A stretch of DNA of 15,836 nt from the NCBI GenBank assembly GCA_023248665.1, contig JAHFEC010000011.1, forward strand, positions 1 to 15,836, given 5' to 3'. The stretch is from Microcaldota archaeon. GTDB taxonomy: Archaea; Micrarchaeota; Micrarchaeia; Anstonellales; Anstonellaceae. Below the pieces are notes generated by a model that saw only the letters and a list, made by a program, of their open reading frames with translations, made no database searches and was not told the origin of the DNA. Shown here in pieces: positions 1-6,498 of this stretch. Positions within the stretch are counted from its first letter, which is position 1, and the number at the start of each line of letters is the position of its first letter. Position numbers and translations under genes: made by a program.

Positions 1-1367
1 TTTGGCGCGCCGCTCATTTCCACAATGCCCCCTGCATTGTCAGTGATGGGGCCGAAGGTGTCCATGGCCAATATGTATGCGGCTGTTGCCAGCATTCCCA
101 TTGTCGCAATGGCAGTGCCATAAAGTCCGCCATTGGGCACGCCCGAATTGGAGCCGAGCCAGAAAGCGGCGAAGAGGGCGAGCGCTATTGCCACCGTGGC
201 GGCAAATGTGTTCTCAAGCCCGACAGCAAAGCCCGCGATGATGTTGGTCGCGGGCCCTGTCTTGGAGGCCTCGGCAATGGATTTGACCGGCCGGTATTTG
301 CATTCGGTGTAGTATTGGGTGATATACACAAACGCCACAGAAAGCAACAGCCCGACCATGCCGGCCCCGAATAAGTAAAGGTTGTTGTCCAAGAGCCAAT
401 AGACTGCGATGTAAAAGAAAATGGCCGCCAATATCGAGGTCACGTAATAGCCCCGGTTGAGCGCCGCCATCGGGTCCTCGTTCTCGCCGGCTTTCACCGA
501 CAATATCCCGACGATGGAAGCGATGATGCCGAACGCGCGCGCCACCAGCGGGAACATGATGCCCGCCACCCCGAACACGGGGTAGAGCGCGACGCCCAGT
601 ATCATGGCGCCGATGTTCTCGGCCGCCGTGGACTCGAACAGGTCGGCGCCGCGCCCGGCGCAGTCGCCCACGTTGTCGCCCACCAGGTCCGCGATGACGG
701 CGGGGTTTCGGGGGTCGTCTTCCGGGATGCCGGCTTCCACTTTGCCGACCAAGTCGGCGCCCACGTCGGCGGCTTTGGTGTAGATGCCGCCGCCCAGCTG
801 GGCGAAGAGGGCCACGAACGACGCGCCGAAACCGAAGCCCACGATCTGGAACGGGGTGGTCTGCGGGTCGGCCCCCAAGAGCACGAACACGAGCGACACG
901 CCCATGAGCGACATGGCCACAATAAGCAGGCCGGACACGGCCCCGCCGCGCATGGCAATGGTGATCGCCTTCGAAATCGATTTGTCCACGGCCGCCGCGG
1001 TGCGCAGGTTGGCGCGCACCGCGATCCACATGCCGATCACGCCTGCGATGGCCGAGCAGGCCGCGCCCACGAGGAACGAGAAGGCCGTCTTGAAGGCCAG
1101 GTCGCCCTTGTTGGCGAGCACGCCGTATGCCAGGAAGATGATCAGCGCAGCCACGATCGCGAGCGCCGCGATGGTGGTGTACTGCCTCTTGATGAACGCC
1201 TCCGCGCCCTCGCGGATGGCCTCTGCGATCTCCTGCATCTTCGCCGGGCCCTGGTCCTGGTCCAGCACGTATTTGGCGAAATAGAGCGCCATCGCAACTC
1301 CGATGATGCTGATCCCGAAAACGAGCATCAGGGGGTCGACGGCCATTCCGAATAGTAATGGTATCAC
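1..1367 (-). CDS. hppA: Membrane-bound proton/sodium-translocating pyrophosphatase (3' end beyond window)
   Basis: This integral membrane ion pump couples pyrophosphate hydrolysis to H+ or Na+ export. About 455 N-terminal residues are visible, running off the left edge. Many hydrophobic helices can be read, with the substrate-site motifs DVGADLVGKVEAGIPEDDP (residues about 201-219) and VGDNVGDCAGRGADLFES (about 229-246), and DTFGPITDNAGGI close to the edge. I chose the GTG at 1365-1367 because GGAGGT (1375-1380) sits 7 nt upstream; an in-frame ATG lies 7 codons later at 1346. The residue that separates K+-dependent from K+-independent enzymes lies past the edge, so ion type and K+ need cannot be called. 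In the usual DNVGDNVGD signature the first Asn is Leu here (ADLVGDNVGD). The gene follows nadK on the same strand after a 66-nt gap that may hold its own promoter. The family call is very secure. Confidence 0.97.
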   Translation of the reverse strand, partial: MIPLLFGMAVDPLMLVFGISIIGVAMALYFAKYVLDQDQGPAKMQEIAEAIREGAEAFIKRQYTTIAALAIVAALIIFLAYGVLANKGDLAFKTAFSFLVGAACSAIAGVIGMWIAVRANLRTAAAVDKSISKAITIAMRGGAVSGLLIVAMSLMGVSLVFVLLGADPQTTPFQIVGFGFGASFVALFAQLGGGIYTKAADVGADLVGKVEAGIPEDDPRNPAVIADLVGDNVGDCAGRGADLFESTAAENIGAMILGVALYPVFGVAGIMFPLVARAFGIIASIVGILSVKAGENEDPMAALNRGYYVTSILAAIFFYIAVYWLLDNNLYLFGAGMVGLLLSVAFVYITQYYTECKYRPVKSIAEASKTGPATNIIAGFAVGLENTFAATVAIALALFAAFWLGSNSGVPNGGLYGTAIATMGMLATAAYILAMDTFGPITDNAGGIVEMSGAP

Positions 1368-1374
1368 TTTTTCT

Positions 1375-1380
1375 ACCTCC
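1375..1380 (-). promoter_or_regulatory. Shine-Dalgarno site of the pyrophosphatase gene
   Basis: GGAGGT on the minus strand lies 7 nt before the GTG at 1367. It is fully complementary to the 3' end of the 16S rRNA in this window (ATCACCTCC) and decides the non-ATG start. Confidence 0.85.
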
Positions 1381-1433
1381 GAATCAGATTGTTTTTACAG
1401 TTTGACGACTCTGAGTTGTTGATTTGGGCCCTT

Positions 1434-2201
1434 TTAATCCTTTCTTTTTACCTTCACGAACTCCATCGCGCGCGCGCTTTTGTATATCTTGAGCACGTGC
1501 CCTTTTCGCAGCGGTTTCTGGAACTGCCCGTCCACCACCACGTCCGGCTTGCTTTGGATGCTCTGCGCGTCCTTGCCTGTGCGCCGATGGTATCCAAAAT
1601 CCTCCTGCACCACGCACCGCATGCCCCCGTCAAGGAGCGTCGGCCTGAACTGGCGCAGGTGGGGGGCGATGGCCACGATCTGATACCTATTCGAGCGGGG
1701 CGGCATCTTCCGGCCGCCGCACGAATAGGCATAAGCGCCCGAGCCGGTGGCGGTCGAGAAAATCACGCCGTCCGCGCGGAAGCGGTGGATTCTCTTCCCG
1801 GCCCGGATCTGGATGTGCATGAGCCGGTGCTGGCGGTTCCGGATGACCACCTCGTTGAGCGCATCGGGCAGGCGCTCGCCGTCCAGTTCGGCCGAGAGCA
1901 TGAGCCGTCGCTCAAGCGAAAACCCGTTCATTGCCAGTGCGCCAAGGTCTTTTCGCCAGCGCTCAATCCTCGTCTGGCAGAGCTTGCTGGTCTTCGAGCC
2001 GATGGCGAAGAAAGGCTTGAGGTGCCGGTTCTTATTGTACAATAGGGTGCCGTCTCCCGAGATGGCGATGATGATCTGCGCCTGTGCGGGCCGCCGCACA
2101 TCCACTCCTCGCTCCTCAAGAAAGCGCCTGATCTCGCGCACCAAGGCCCGCGCGGACGGCTTTTTGGGGTTGCACAATATGGCGGCGGATTCAAGTTTCA
2201 T
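1434..2201 (-). CDS. nadK: NAD kinase
   Basis: This enzyme phosphorylates NAD to NADP using ATP (or polyphosphate in some archaea). It has the NAD kinase fold signatures: SGDGT at about residues 48-52 (the GGDGT motif with Ser for the first Gly), NEVVIRN at about 116-122, and DGVIFSTATGSGAYAYSCGG ending near 162, the counterpart of the family's TPTGSTAYxLSxGG NAD-binding loop. At 255 aa it is of ordinary length for a compact archaeal NAD kinase. I chose the ATG at 2201 because GAGG (2208-2211) lies 6 nt upstream; an upstream in-frame ATG at 2228 would add nine residues. It follows the class III signal peptide gene after 43 nt and precedes hppA, so co-transcription of the three is possible. 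The basic tail (VKVKRKD) is unremarkable. Confidence 0.93.
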   Translation of the reverse strand: MKLESAAILCNPKKPSARALVREIRRFLEERGVDVRRPAQAQIIIAISGDGTLLYNKNRHLKPFFAIGSKTSKLCQTRIERWRKDLGALAMNGFSLERRLMLSAELDGERLPDALNEVVIRNRQHRLMHIQIRAGKRIHRFRADGVIFSTATGSGAYAYSCGGRKMPPRSNRYQIVAIAPHLRQFRPTLLDGGMRCVVQEDFGYHRRTGKDAQSIQSKPDVVVDGQFQKPLRKGHVLKIYKSARAMEFVKVKRKD

Positions 2202-2244
2202 GGGCGTCCTCTTTTCAAGTATGGGCATCTTGCGGGCCTCTTCA

Positions 2245-3078
2245 TCACGTTATGCGCAATTGGATGGGCACGATGAATGTTTCAGTGGGCAGGCCGGAGC
2301 CCGATGCAGGGGTAGCTGTCACGTTCAGGTATCCGGAGTATAAACCATATTTGTTGCCGGCCACGCTCGCCGTGATGACATGCGTGATTGGAGTTGCGCC
2401 GCTTGCAAAATTCGTGTCCGGATTTGAGCCAAAGAAGCCGCATATCATGGCTACCTGGCAAGTAATCGTATACTCAATCTTGGAATAACTTACATTCGCC
2501 CGGTTGCGCACCGCCATGAGCATATTGCCGCTGGAATGCGAGCCGCCGTTGTTGTTATAGTAGAGCCCCGTCACATTGAGCTCCAGCCTTCCGGCCGGCA
2601 TGATGCTCACGCCGGTCCCATTGTTATAAATCAGCATCGCCGCCCGCCCGTTCTGCGCCGGCCAGTTCCCGCTCACCAAGAATGGCAGTTGCATGGATGC
2701 GTCGCCCATGTTCTCCACGTACAAATCCAGCACGTTCTTGCTGATGTTGCTCCGACTCAAGTCCGCCTGCGCCGGGATGTCGATAAGCACCTGCTGCCTT
2801 GCGTATTTGCCCTGCTTCCAGACGTCGGTCGCGCCCGCGCCCACCACCGAGATGGCGTGCGTGGCCTGCTGGTATTGCGCCTTGAGCGCGTACTGGGAAT
2901 AGAGCCCGTTGAAGGTCACCATCAGGACGGCCAGCACCACCAGCATGACGGCGCTGATGATCGTGTATTCGAGGGACACCTGCGCGCGCCTTCCCATGCG
3001 CCCGCCGCGTTTGCCTGCGCCATTATCCAAGCGATTGCCGGCCCTATCGCCCATGCACCTGCCTTCTTCCCCGTCCAT
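2245..3078 (-). CDS. Class III signal peptide (type IV pilin-like) surface protein
   Basis: This is a secreted or surface-anchored protein with an archaeal class III signal peptide: a basic stretch ending RRA, then QVSLEY (Gln33, Glu37, Tyr38), then one hydrophobic helix (about residues 39-56). In this family the prepilin peptidase (EppA/PibD type) cuts just before the Gln, leaving the hydrophobic helix as the assembly core. The rest (to 277 aa) is Ser/Thr/Asn/Gly-rich, as in extracellular archaeal proteins, with two Cys in TCQVAMICGF that could form a disulfide. No further domain is recognised. Three in-frame ATGs are possible: 3078 (leaderless behind the TATA box at 3100-3107, used here), 3054 and 2997; the last gives a signal peptide n-region of the usual short length. 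Archaeal pilus subunit, adhesin or other filament protein cannot be told apart. Confidence 0.8.
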   Translation of the reverse strand: MDGEEGRCMGDRAGNRLDNGAGKRGGRMGRRAQVSLEYTIISAVMLVVLAVLMVTFNGLYSQYALKAQYQQATHAISVVGAGATDVWKQGKYARQQVLIDIPAQADLSRSNISKNVLDLYVENMGDASMQLPFLVSGNWPAQNGRAAMLIYNNGTGVSIMPAGRLELNVTGLYYNNNGGSHSSGNMLMAVRNRANVSYSKIEYTITCQVAMICGFFGSNPDTNFASGATPITHVITASVAGNKYGLYSGYLNVTATPASGSGLPTETFIVPIQLRIT

Positions 3079-3099
3079 GCTCTTCTTGCGCCGGGGTGA

Positions 3100-3107
3100 T
3101 TTTTAAG
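3100..3107. promoter_or_regulatory. A/T box serving two divergent leaderless promoters
   Basis: ATTTTTAA (minus strand TTAAAAAT) lies between the signal peptide protein gene and the TsaC-type gene. It is centred about 26 nt from the ATG at 3130 on the plus strand and about 25 nt from the ATG at 3078 on the minus strand. That is the spacing expected for leaderless archaeal transcripts in both directions. This is inferred from spacing only. Confidence 0.55.
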
Positions 3108-3129
3108 CATGCGGCTGCCTATCCTAGCC

Positions 3130-3744
3130 ATGCAACTGGCCGTCGTGCCCCCTCTCTATCCTGCCATTGATCTGGCCTTGGCCCACTGCAAAGCCGGCGG
3201 GGTAATCTGCTACCCCACCGACACGCTCTACGGGCTGGGCGGGGACGCCACGCGCCCGGACGTGGTCGAACGGATCATGGACATCAAGGGGCGGGGCATG
3301 CAAAGCCCGTTCTCGGTCATCTTCGCGGATCTGGGCATGGCGCGCGAGTATGTCGAACTGGACGATAAGACTTCGCGCATTCTTTCCAAGCACCTGCCCG
3401 GCCCGCTCACCTTCATGCTCCCTGTAAGGAAAAAACTGCCTGTCACGCCCGGCCCGCTCCTGGGCTGTCGCATTCCGGCAAGCGAGTTTTGCCTTGCGCT
3501 GGCCCGAAAATTCGGCAAGCCTCTCATCACCACCAGCGCGAACCGGCACGGCCGCCCGCCCGCCGCGTCGGCACAGGAGCTGGACGAGATCATCCTCAAC
3601 CGCGTGGATCTGCTGGTGGACGGCGGGCCCTGCCCAGCCGGCGTGGGTTCCACCATTGTGGATTTGGCCGGGATGCGGATTATGCGGGCCGGCGCGGCCG
3701 ATCCGGCCGCCCACGAGATGTTGAAGGCCTTGGGCAAAGCATAG
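3130..3744 (+). CDS. tsaC: Threonylcarbamoyl-AMP synthase, TsaC/Sua5 (YrdC domain)
   Basis: This enzyme makes threonylcarbamoyl-adenylate from threonine, bicarbonate and ATP, the first step of tRNA t6A37 synthesis; the KEOPS complex transfers it to tRNA. The YrdC domain fills the 204 aa: CYPTDTLYGLGGDA (residues 27-40), PFSVIF (60-65), HLPGPLTFMLP (88-98), RIPASE (114-119), PLITTSANRHGRPP (131-144) and VGSTIVDL near the end. It is the short, TsaC-like form and lacks the C-terminal Sua5 domain that many archaeal homologues carry. I chose ATG 3130 over the in-frame ATG 3109 because 3109 sits directly beside the A/T box, while 3130 is at leaderless distance from it. A HemK2-like methyltransferase follows 59 nt downstream on the same strand. 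Confidence 0.92.
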   Translation: MQLAVVPPLYPAIDLALAHCKAGGVICYPTDTLYGLGGDATRPDVVERIMDIKGRGMQSPFSVIFADLGMAREYVELDDKTSRILSKHLPGPLTFMLPVRKKLPVTPGPLLGCRIPASEFCLALARKFGKPLITTSANRHGRPPAASAQELDEIILNRVDLLVDGGPCPAGVGSTIVDLAGMRIMRAGAADPAAHEMLKALGKA

Positions 3745-3803
3745 CGGGCGTTCTTATGCCTCGTTCTCCTCCCTCTTTTAGGCCGCGTTCTTCCCTCCCT
3801 CTC

Positions 3804-4424
3804 ATGTCATTTGAGTGCCGTGGCCACGCCCTCTGTCTTTGCGTGCCCAATTCCGTCTATCCTCCCAGCGACGATTCACAATTGCTGGCGCAGGCCGCGC
3901 TCGATGCGTGTTCTGGCGATGTGCTGGAGATGGGGTGCGGCAGCGGCGCGGTGAGCCTCCTGCTCGCGCTGGGGGGAAAATGCGCAAAAATCGTCGCCCT
4001 CGACCTAAACCCCGAAGCGGTCTCGTGCGCGAAAGCCAATGCCAAGAAAAACAAAATAGGCGGGAAGAAAATAAATTTCGTCGTATCGGACCTGTTTTCC
4101 AGCTTCCCGCCCTCTTCGCGTTTCGACTTCATCCTCTTCAACCCGCCCTACATGCCGACCGAGGGGAAAGAGACGCTTTCCGGCCATATTAACCATGCTT
4201 TCGACGGCGGAAAGGACGGGCTCGACACCGTGGCCCGTTTTCTGGCCCAGGCCAAAAACCATCTTGCGCCCGGCGGGAAAATTCTGCTCGTCATCAGCTC
4301 GCTTCAGCCCAAGGAGAAATTGGACAAATTGCTGGCCCGAAACGGTTTTCATGCAGAAGTGCTGGCCGAAAAGCGGTTCTTTTTCGAGAAATTGCAGGTG
4401 CTGGCGCTTTGCCTACTTCCTTGA
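3804..4424 (+). CDS. HemK2/Mtq2-like protein (release factor) N5-glutamine methyltransferase
   Basis: This is an S-adenosylmethionine-dependent methyltransferase of the HemK family. Seen: an N-terminal VYPPSDDSQLLAQAAL segment typical of archaeal/eukaryotic HemK2, motif I VLEMGCGSG (residues 40-48), acidic motif II ALDLNPEA (65-72), and the catalytic NPPY (113-116) that binds the glutamine amide. At 206 aa it lacks the extra N-terminal domain of bacterial PrmC, which fits archaeal aRF1 methyltransferase. Known HemK2 enzymes work with a Trm112 partner; none is in this window. No Shine-Dalgarno sequence is visible. ATG 3804 gives the length normal for the family, while an in-frame ATG at 3756 would add 16 Pro/Ser/Arg-rich residues. 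Its last 12 nt overlap the end of the convergent HEPN gene. The exact substrate is inferred. Confidence 0.85.
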   Translation: MSFECRGHALCLCVPNSVYPPSDDSQLLAQAALDACSGDVLEMGCGSGAVSLLLALGGKCAKIVALDLNPEAVSCAKANAKKNKIGGKKINFVVSDLFSSFPPSSRFDFILFNPPYMPTEGKETLSGHINHAFDGGKDGLDTVARFLAQAKNHLAPGGKILLVISSLQPKEKLDKLLARNGFHAEVLAEKRFFFEKLQVLALCLLP

Positions 4425-4856
4425 TTTTTCTTCATCCAGCATCTTTTCGACCGCCTCAAGAAAGCCGTTTGCCATCCTTATGGCATCTTCGGCCTCTTCT
4501 TCGTCGCTTTCGTCATTGCGCTCCAGCGCATACATTATCTCGTGCCGATGGAGCCGGAGCGCCCCGAATTCAGTCATGTATTTGCGCTCGATTTTGTCAG
4601 CATATCTCTCCTCAAGAAATACCCCCAGTGCGTAATGGCTTCTTTCCTTATACCCGTCCTTGAAGAGAAGGGCGCGTGCCGTGTGGAACATTGAAGTATA
4701 TGCATTCACAATGGCGCCTTCCCATATCCGGTGCCCGTTCTCCTTTTCTGCCAGTTCAAGCTTGTGGGCCGCGATTTCAAGCGAGGAGTGCGCCTTGGCC
4801 AAATCTGGCGCGATGCGGGCCAGCAGCCCTTTATCTACGCAATCCTTGACATTCAC
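4413..4856 (-). CDS. HEPN-domain protein, probable toxin of a HEPN/MNT pair
   Basis: This small all-helical protein (147 aa) has the HEPN pattern: a helix with AHKLELAEKEN (about 30-40), AIVNAYTSMFHTARALLF (about 48-65), and the terminal-helix signature LRLHRHEIMYAL (100-111), which matches the LRxxRxxxxY line of MNT-associated HEPN proteins (Arg101, Arg104, His105, Tyr109). HEPN toxins of this group are RNases or are held inactive by an MNT partner that AMPylates a Tyr; which applies here is not visible. The GTG start at 4854-4856 overlaps the TGA of the upstream MNT gene (GTGA, 4 nt), so the two are translationally coupled. The C terminus is strongly acidic (ERNDESDEEEAED). A colocalised MNT gene is the strongest evidence for the role. 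Confidence 0.82.
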   Translation of the reverse strand: MNVKDCVDKGLLARIAPDLAKAHSSLEIAAHKLELAEKENGHRIWEGAIVNAYTSMFHTARALLFKDGYKERSHYALGVFLEERYADKIERKYMTEFGALRLHRHEIMYALERNDESDEEEAEDAIRMANGFLEAVEKMLDEEKSRK

Positions 4857-5404
4857 GTTATCACCGGTCTGTGCCCATAAAGCACGATTGACTCATAGAT
4901 GACATTCTCGTAGAACACCTTGTTCTGCGAGGCCTTTTTCTTCCATTCGGCCGGACTGTATATGAGTGCGTTGATTTCGTTCGGGAAGCGCCCCATAAGC
5001 CCCAAGCTTATTGATTTTGGGGGGTTATGGGCGATGATAAGCAAATCCAAATCGCTCTTCTCGTCATCTGTCCCGCGCGCCGTGCTGCCATAGATTAAGA
5101 TGCACTGCAAGTCGGGGATTTTTCCGACGATGTTCTTCACGAGCCCTGATTCCTCCATCTTGCTTGTTGTGAAAAGGATTTTCCACTGGCGCGCCAACGG
5201 GCTTTCCAAATTTGTCCTGTACTGGTGGGTACGGCCAATCCTGTCTAATGTGGCAATGCCGGTTTTTTCCATGTATCCCAGCGCGATGGATGCCATGGCC
5301 GGGCTCAATCCTGCCGCCTTGGCAAGCTCCCGCGTGGAGAATGCCTTGTTCGGGCGGGCGGCAATGGTTTCAATGGCTTTGATGATTGCATATTGGTTTA
5401 GCAT
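4853..5404 (-). CDS. MNT-type nucleotidyltransferase with N-terminal winged helix, probable antitoxin
   Basis: At 183 aa, this is a fusion of an N-terminal winged-helix DNA-binding region (residues about 5-65: FSTRELAKAAGLSPAMASIA as helix-turn-helix, HQYRTN as wing) and a minimal nucleotidyltransferase domain. The catalytic motif is intact: GSTARGTDDEKSDLD (106-120) is a perfect GSx10DxD, with Asp118 and Asp120 as metal ligands. MNT antitoxins of HEPN/MNT systems modify or bind the HEPN partner. The winged helix suggests it also represses its own operon, and a perfect 22-bp palindrome lies 67 nt upstream of the start. The gene has an ATG at 5404 behind a very A+T-rich region unlike the G+C-rich surroundings, a hint of horizontal acquisition. 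Some wHTH-MNT proteins exist without toxin function, but the overlap with a HEPN gene makes that less likely. Confidence 0.85.
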   Translation of the reverse strand: MLNQYAIIKAIETIAARPNKAFSTRELAKAAGLSPAMASIALGYMEKTGIATLDRIGRTHQYRTNLESPLARQWKILFTTSKMEESGLVKNIVGKIPDLQCILIYGSTARGTDDEKSDLDLLIIAHNPPKSISLGLMGRFPNEINALIYSPAEWKKKASQNKVFYENVIYESIVLYGHRPVIT

Positions 5405-5425
5405 GACTATTCTATTGGGTATATA

Positions 5426-5466
5426 TCTATTTAATTATATCTAATAATATAAATTCTATTTAATTA
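5426..5466. repeat. 12-bp direct repeat TCTATTTAATTA (two copies)
   Basis: Identical copies lie at 5426-5437 and 5455-5466, 29 bp apart, in the A+T-rich promoter region upstream of the MNT gene. They contain TATA-like sequence for minus-strand transcription and may be promoter or operator half sites. Confidence 0.5.
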
Positions 5467-5470
5467 AACA

Positions 5471-5492
5471 TATGTCTAATATATTAGACATA
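5471..5492. promoter_or_regulatory. Perfect 22-bp palindrome, candidate operator of the HEPN/MNT operon
   Basis: The sequence reads TATGTCTAATA to its centre (5481/5482) and then its exact reverse complement. It lies 67 nt upstream of the MNT start and about 24 nt before the A/T box of the divergent methyltransferase gene. A dimeric winged-helix protein such as the MNT fusion would bind this kind of site. The assignment is inferred. Confidence 0.55.
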
Positions 5493-5515
5493 AATTCTCT
5501 TTTCCCAAGCAATTC

Positions 5516-5523
5516 TTTTTATG
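5516..5523 (+). promoter_or_regulatory. TATA-like box of the TrmJ-like gene
   Basis: TTTTTATG is centred about 25 nt upstream of the ATG at 5545, implying a leaderless transcript and supporting that start over the in-frame ATG at 5521, which lies within the box. Confidence 0.5.
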
Positions 5524-5544
5524 GTTTGGACTAGGATAAATTCC

Positions 5545-6273
5545 ATGCCAAAAAAGAATTTTCGCATCATCCTCGTCGGCACCGAATACGAGCTGAATCT
5601 GGGCGCCATCGCGCGCCTCATGGCCAATTTCGGACAGTCCCCACTCTATCTGGTCAACCCCCAATGCGAAATCGGTTTCACGGCCCGAATGCACGCCAAG
5701 CATGCCACAAAAATATTGGAGAAAGCCAAAATATGTTCCAGCATCGCCGAGGCCGCCAAAGGCTGCTCCTTCGTCATCGGCACCACCGGCGTTCTGCGCC
5801 GGCACCGCAAGGCCCTGCGCCATCCCCTCCCGCTTGAGCATTTGCGCGCGCGGCTGGCCGAAAACAACACGCCCGGCCCCATCGCCGTCCTCTTCGGCCC
5901 GGAAGGGAACGGGCTGGGCGAAGAGGACATCAAGCGCTGCGACGTGCTGGTGTCGGTGCCGACCGATCCTCATTATGCGGTGATGAACCTCTCGCACGCC
6001 GTGGCCGTGGTGCTCTACGCGCTGGTTGCGCAAGAGAAGCGCATGAAGTCCGTGCGGGTCCCGGCCGACCCGCACGAGCTGGGATTCCTCAAGAAGGCGT
6101 TCGACCAACTCGCCGGGCGTTATTCTCACCGCCTGAACGATCCGGCCAAGACGAAGCTGGCTTTCCAGCGCGTGCTCGGCCGGGCGGTGCCCGACGAGGT
6201 GGAAGTGCGCGCGATGCTGGCCGTCGTCCATCAGGCGCTCCGGGAACTGGAAGGGAAGAAGAAACAACAATGA
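5545..6273 (+). CDS. trmJ: SpoU/TrmH-family RNA 2'-O-methyltransferase, TrmJ-like
   Basis: This knotted-fold (SPOUT) methyltransferase probably places a 2'-O-methyl group at tRNA position 32, as archaeal and bacterial TrmJ do. The family's motifs are all present in the 242 aa: motif 1 TEYELNLGAIARLMANFG (13-30, with the conserved Asn18 and Arg24), motif 2 VLFGPEGNGLG (115-125) and motif 3 AVMNLSHAVAVVLYAL (145-160, the knot that holds S-adenosylmethionine). The N terminus aligns by eye with E. coli TrmJ (RIVLVETxHxGNMGSVAR, LVNP, VVGT). A C-terminal helical tail of about 75 residues matches the TrmJ dimerisation extension. The start at 5545 fits leaderless spacing. It is divergent from the HEPN/MNT pair and its stop is 89 nt before the CDPS-like ATG, with a new promoter in between. 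Confidence 0.88.
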   Translation: MPKKNFRIILVGTEYELNLGAIARLMANFGQSPLYLVNPQCEIGFTARMHAKHATKILEKAKICSSIAEAAKGCSFVIGTTGVLRRHRKALRHPLPLEHLRARLAENNTPGPIAVLFGPEGNGLGEEDIKRCDVLVSVPTDPHYAVMNLSHAVAVVLYALVAQEKRMKSVRVPADPHELGFLKKAFDQLAGRYSHRLNDPAKTKLAFQRVLGRAVPDEVEVRAMLAVVHQALRELEGKKKQQ

Positions 6274-6303
6274 TCCTCTTAGTTGGTGGGAATAAAGTGG
6301 GAA

Positions 6304-6313
6304 GTATTATAAA
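6304..6313 (+). promoter_or_regulatory. TATA-like box of the CDPS/aminotransferase operon
   Basis: GTATTATAAA lies about 50 nt before the ATG at 6363, leaving a leader of roughly 25 nt that carries the Shine-Dalgarno site GAGGTG. Box plus ribosome site mark a real gene start here. Confidence 0.55.
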
Positions 6314-6350
6314 CCTCTTCTGCGCAAATATTCACACGCAACCATCAGAT

Positions 6351-6356
6351 GAGGTG
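6351..6356 (+). promoter_or_regulatory. Shine-Dalgarno site for the ATG at 6363
   Basis: GAGGTG sits 6 nt before ATG 6363. This shows that translation of the CDPS-like gene should begin at 6363, in a different frame from the main open frame that follows. Confidence 0.75.
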
Positions 6357-6362
6357 TTATCC

Positions 6363-6443
6363 ATGAGCACGATCCAGTCCAACGTCCCGGCCGGCGGCCC
6401 GTCCAACTTAAGCCAAGCCTCGTCTTTACTTCATCGGGCGTAA
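6363..6443 (+). pseudogene. 5' end of the CDPS-like gene, out of frame with the rest
   Basis: From the ATG at 6363, with a good Shine-Dalgarno site, the frame reads MSTIQSNVPAGGPSNLSQAS and stops at a TAA (6441-6443). The main frame is open from 6412 and reads RLYFIGRNARINRFNQQ before the TTG at 6499, which looks like genuine protein sequence with no start codon of its own. The simplest reading is one gene with one base too many (or two missing) between about 6400 and 6430. A sequencing error, a true mutation or programmed frameshifting cannot be separated from this sequence. Confidence 0.6.
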
Positions 6444-6498
6444 TGCGCGCATCAATCGTTTCAACCAGCAATGCCCGCTCATCGCGCGGGCCGATGAA

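Noticed and set aside
214..1284. Long frames overlapping the pyrophosphatase gene in other phases
   Set aside because: The minus-strand frame from 1367 gives clear pyrophosphatase motifs; the others are Arg/Pro/Ala-rich shadows of G+C-rich coding DNA.
3489..3803. Upstream extension of the HemK2-like frame to 3489
   Set aside because: It lies inside the TsaC-type gene in another phase, is Arg/Gly/His-rich, and the family starts near 3804.
5426..5492. CRISPR or other repeat array in the A+T-rich intergenic region
   Set aside because: There are only two 12-bp copies with no spacer pattern; this is better explained as promoter and operator sequence.
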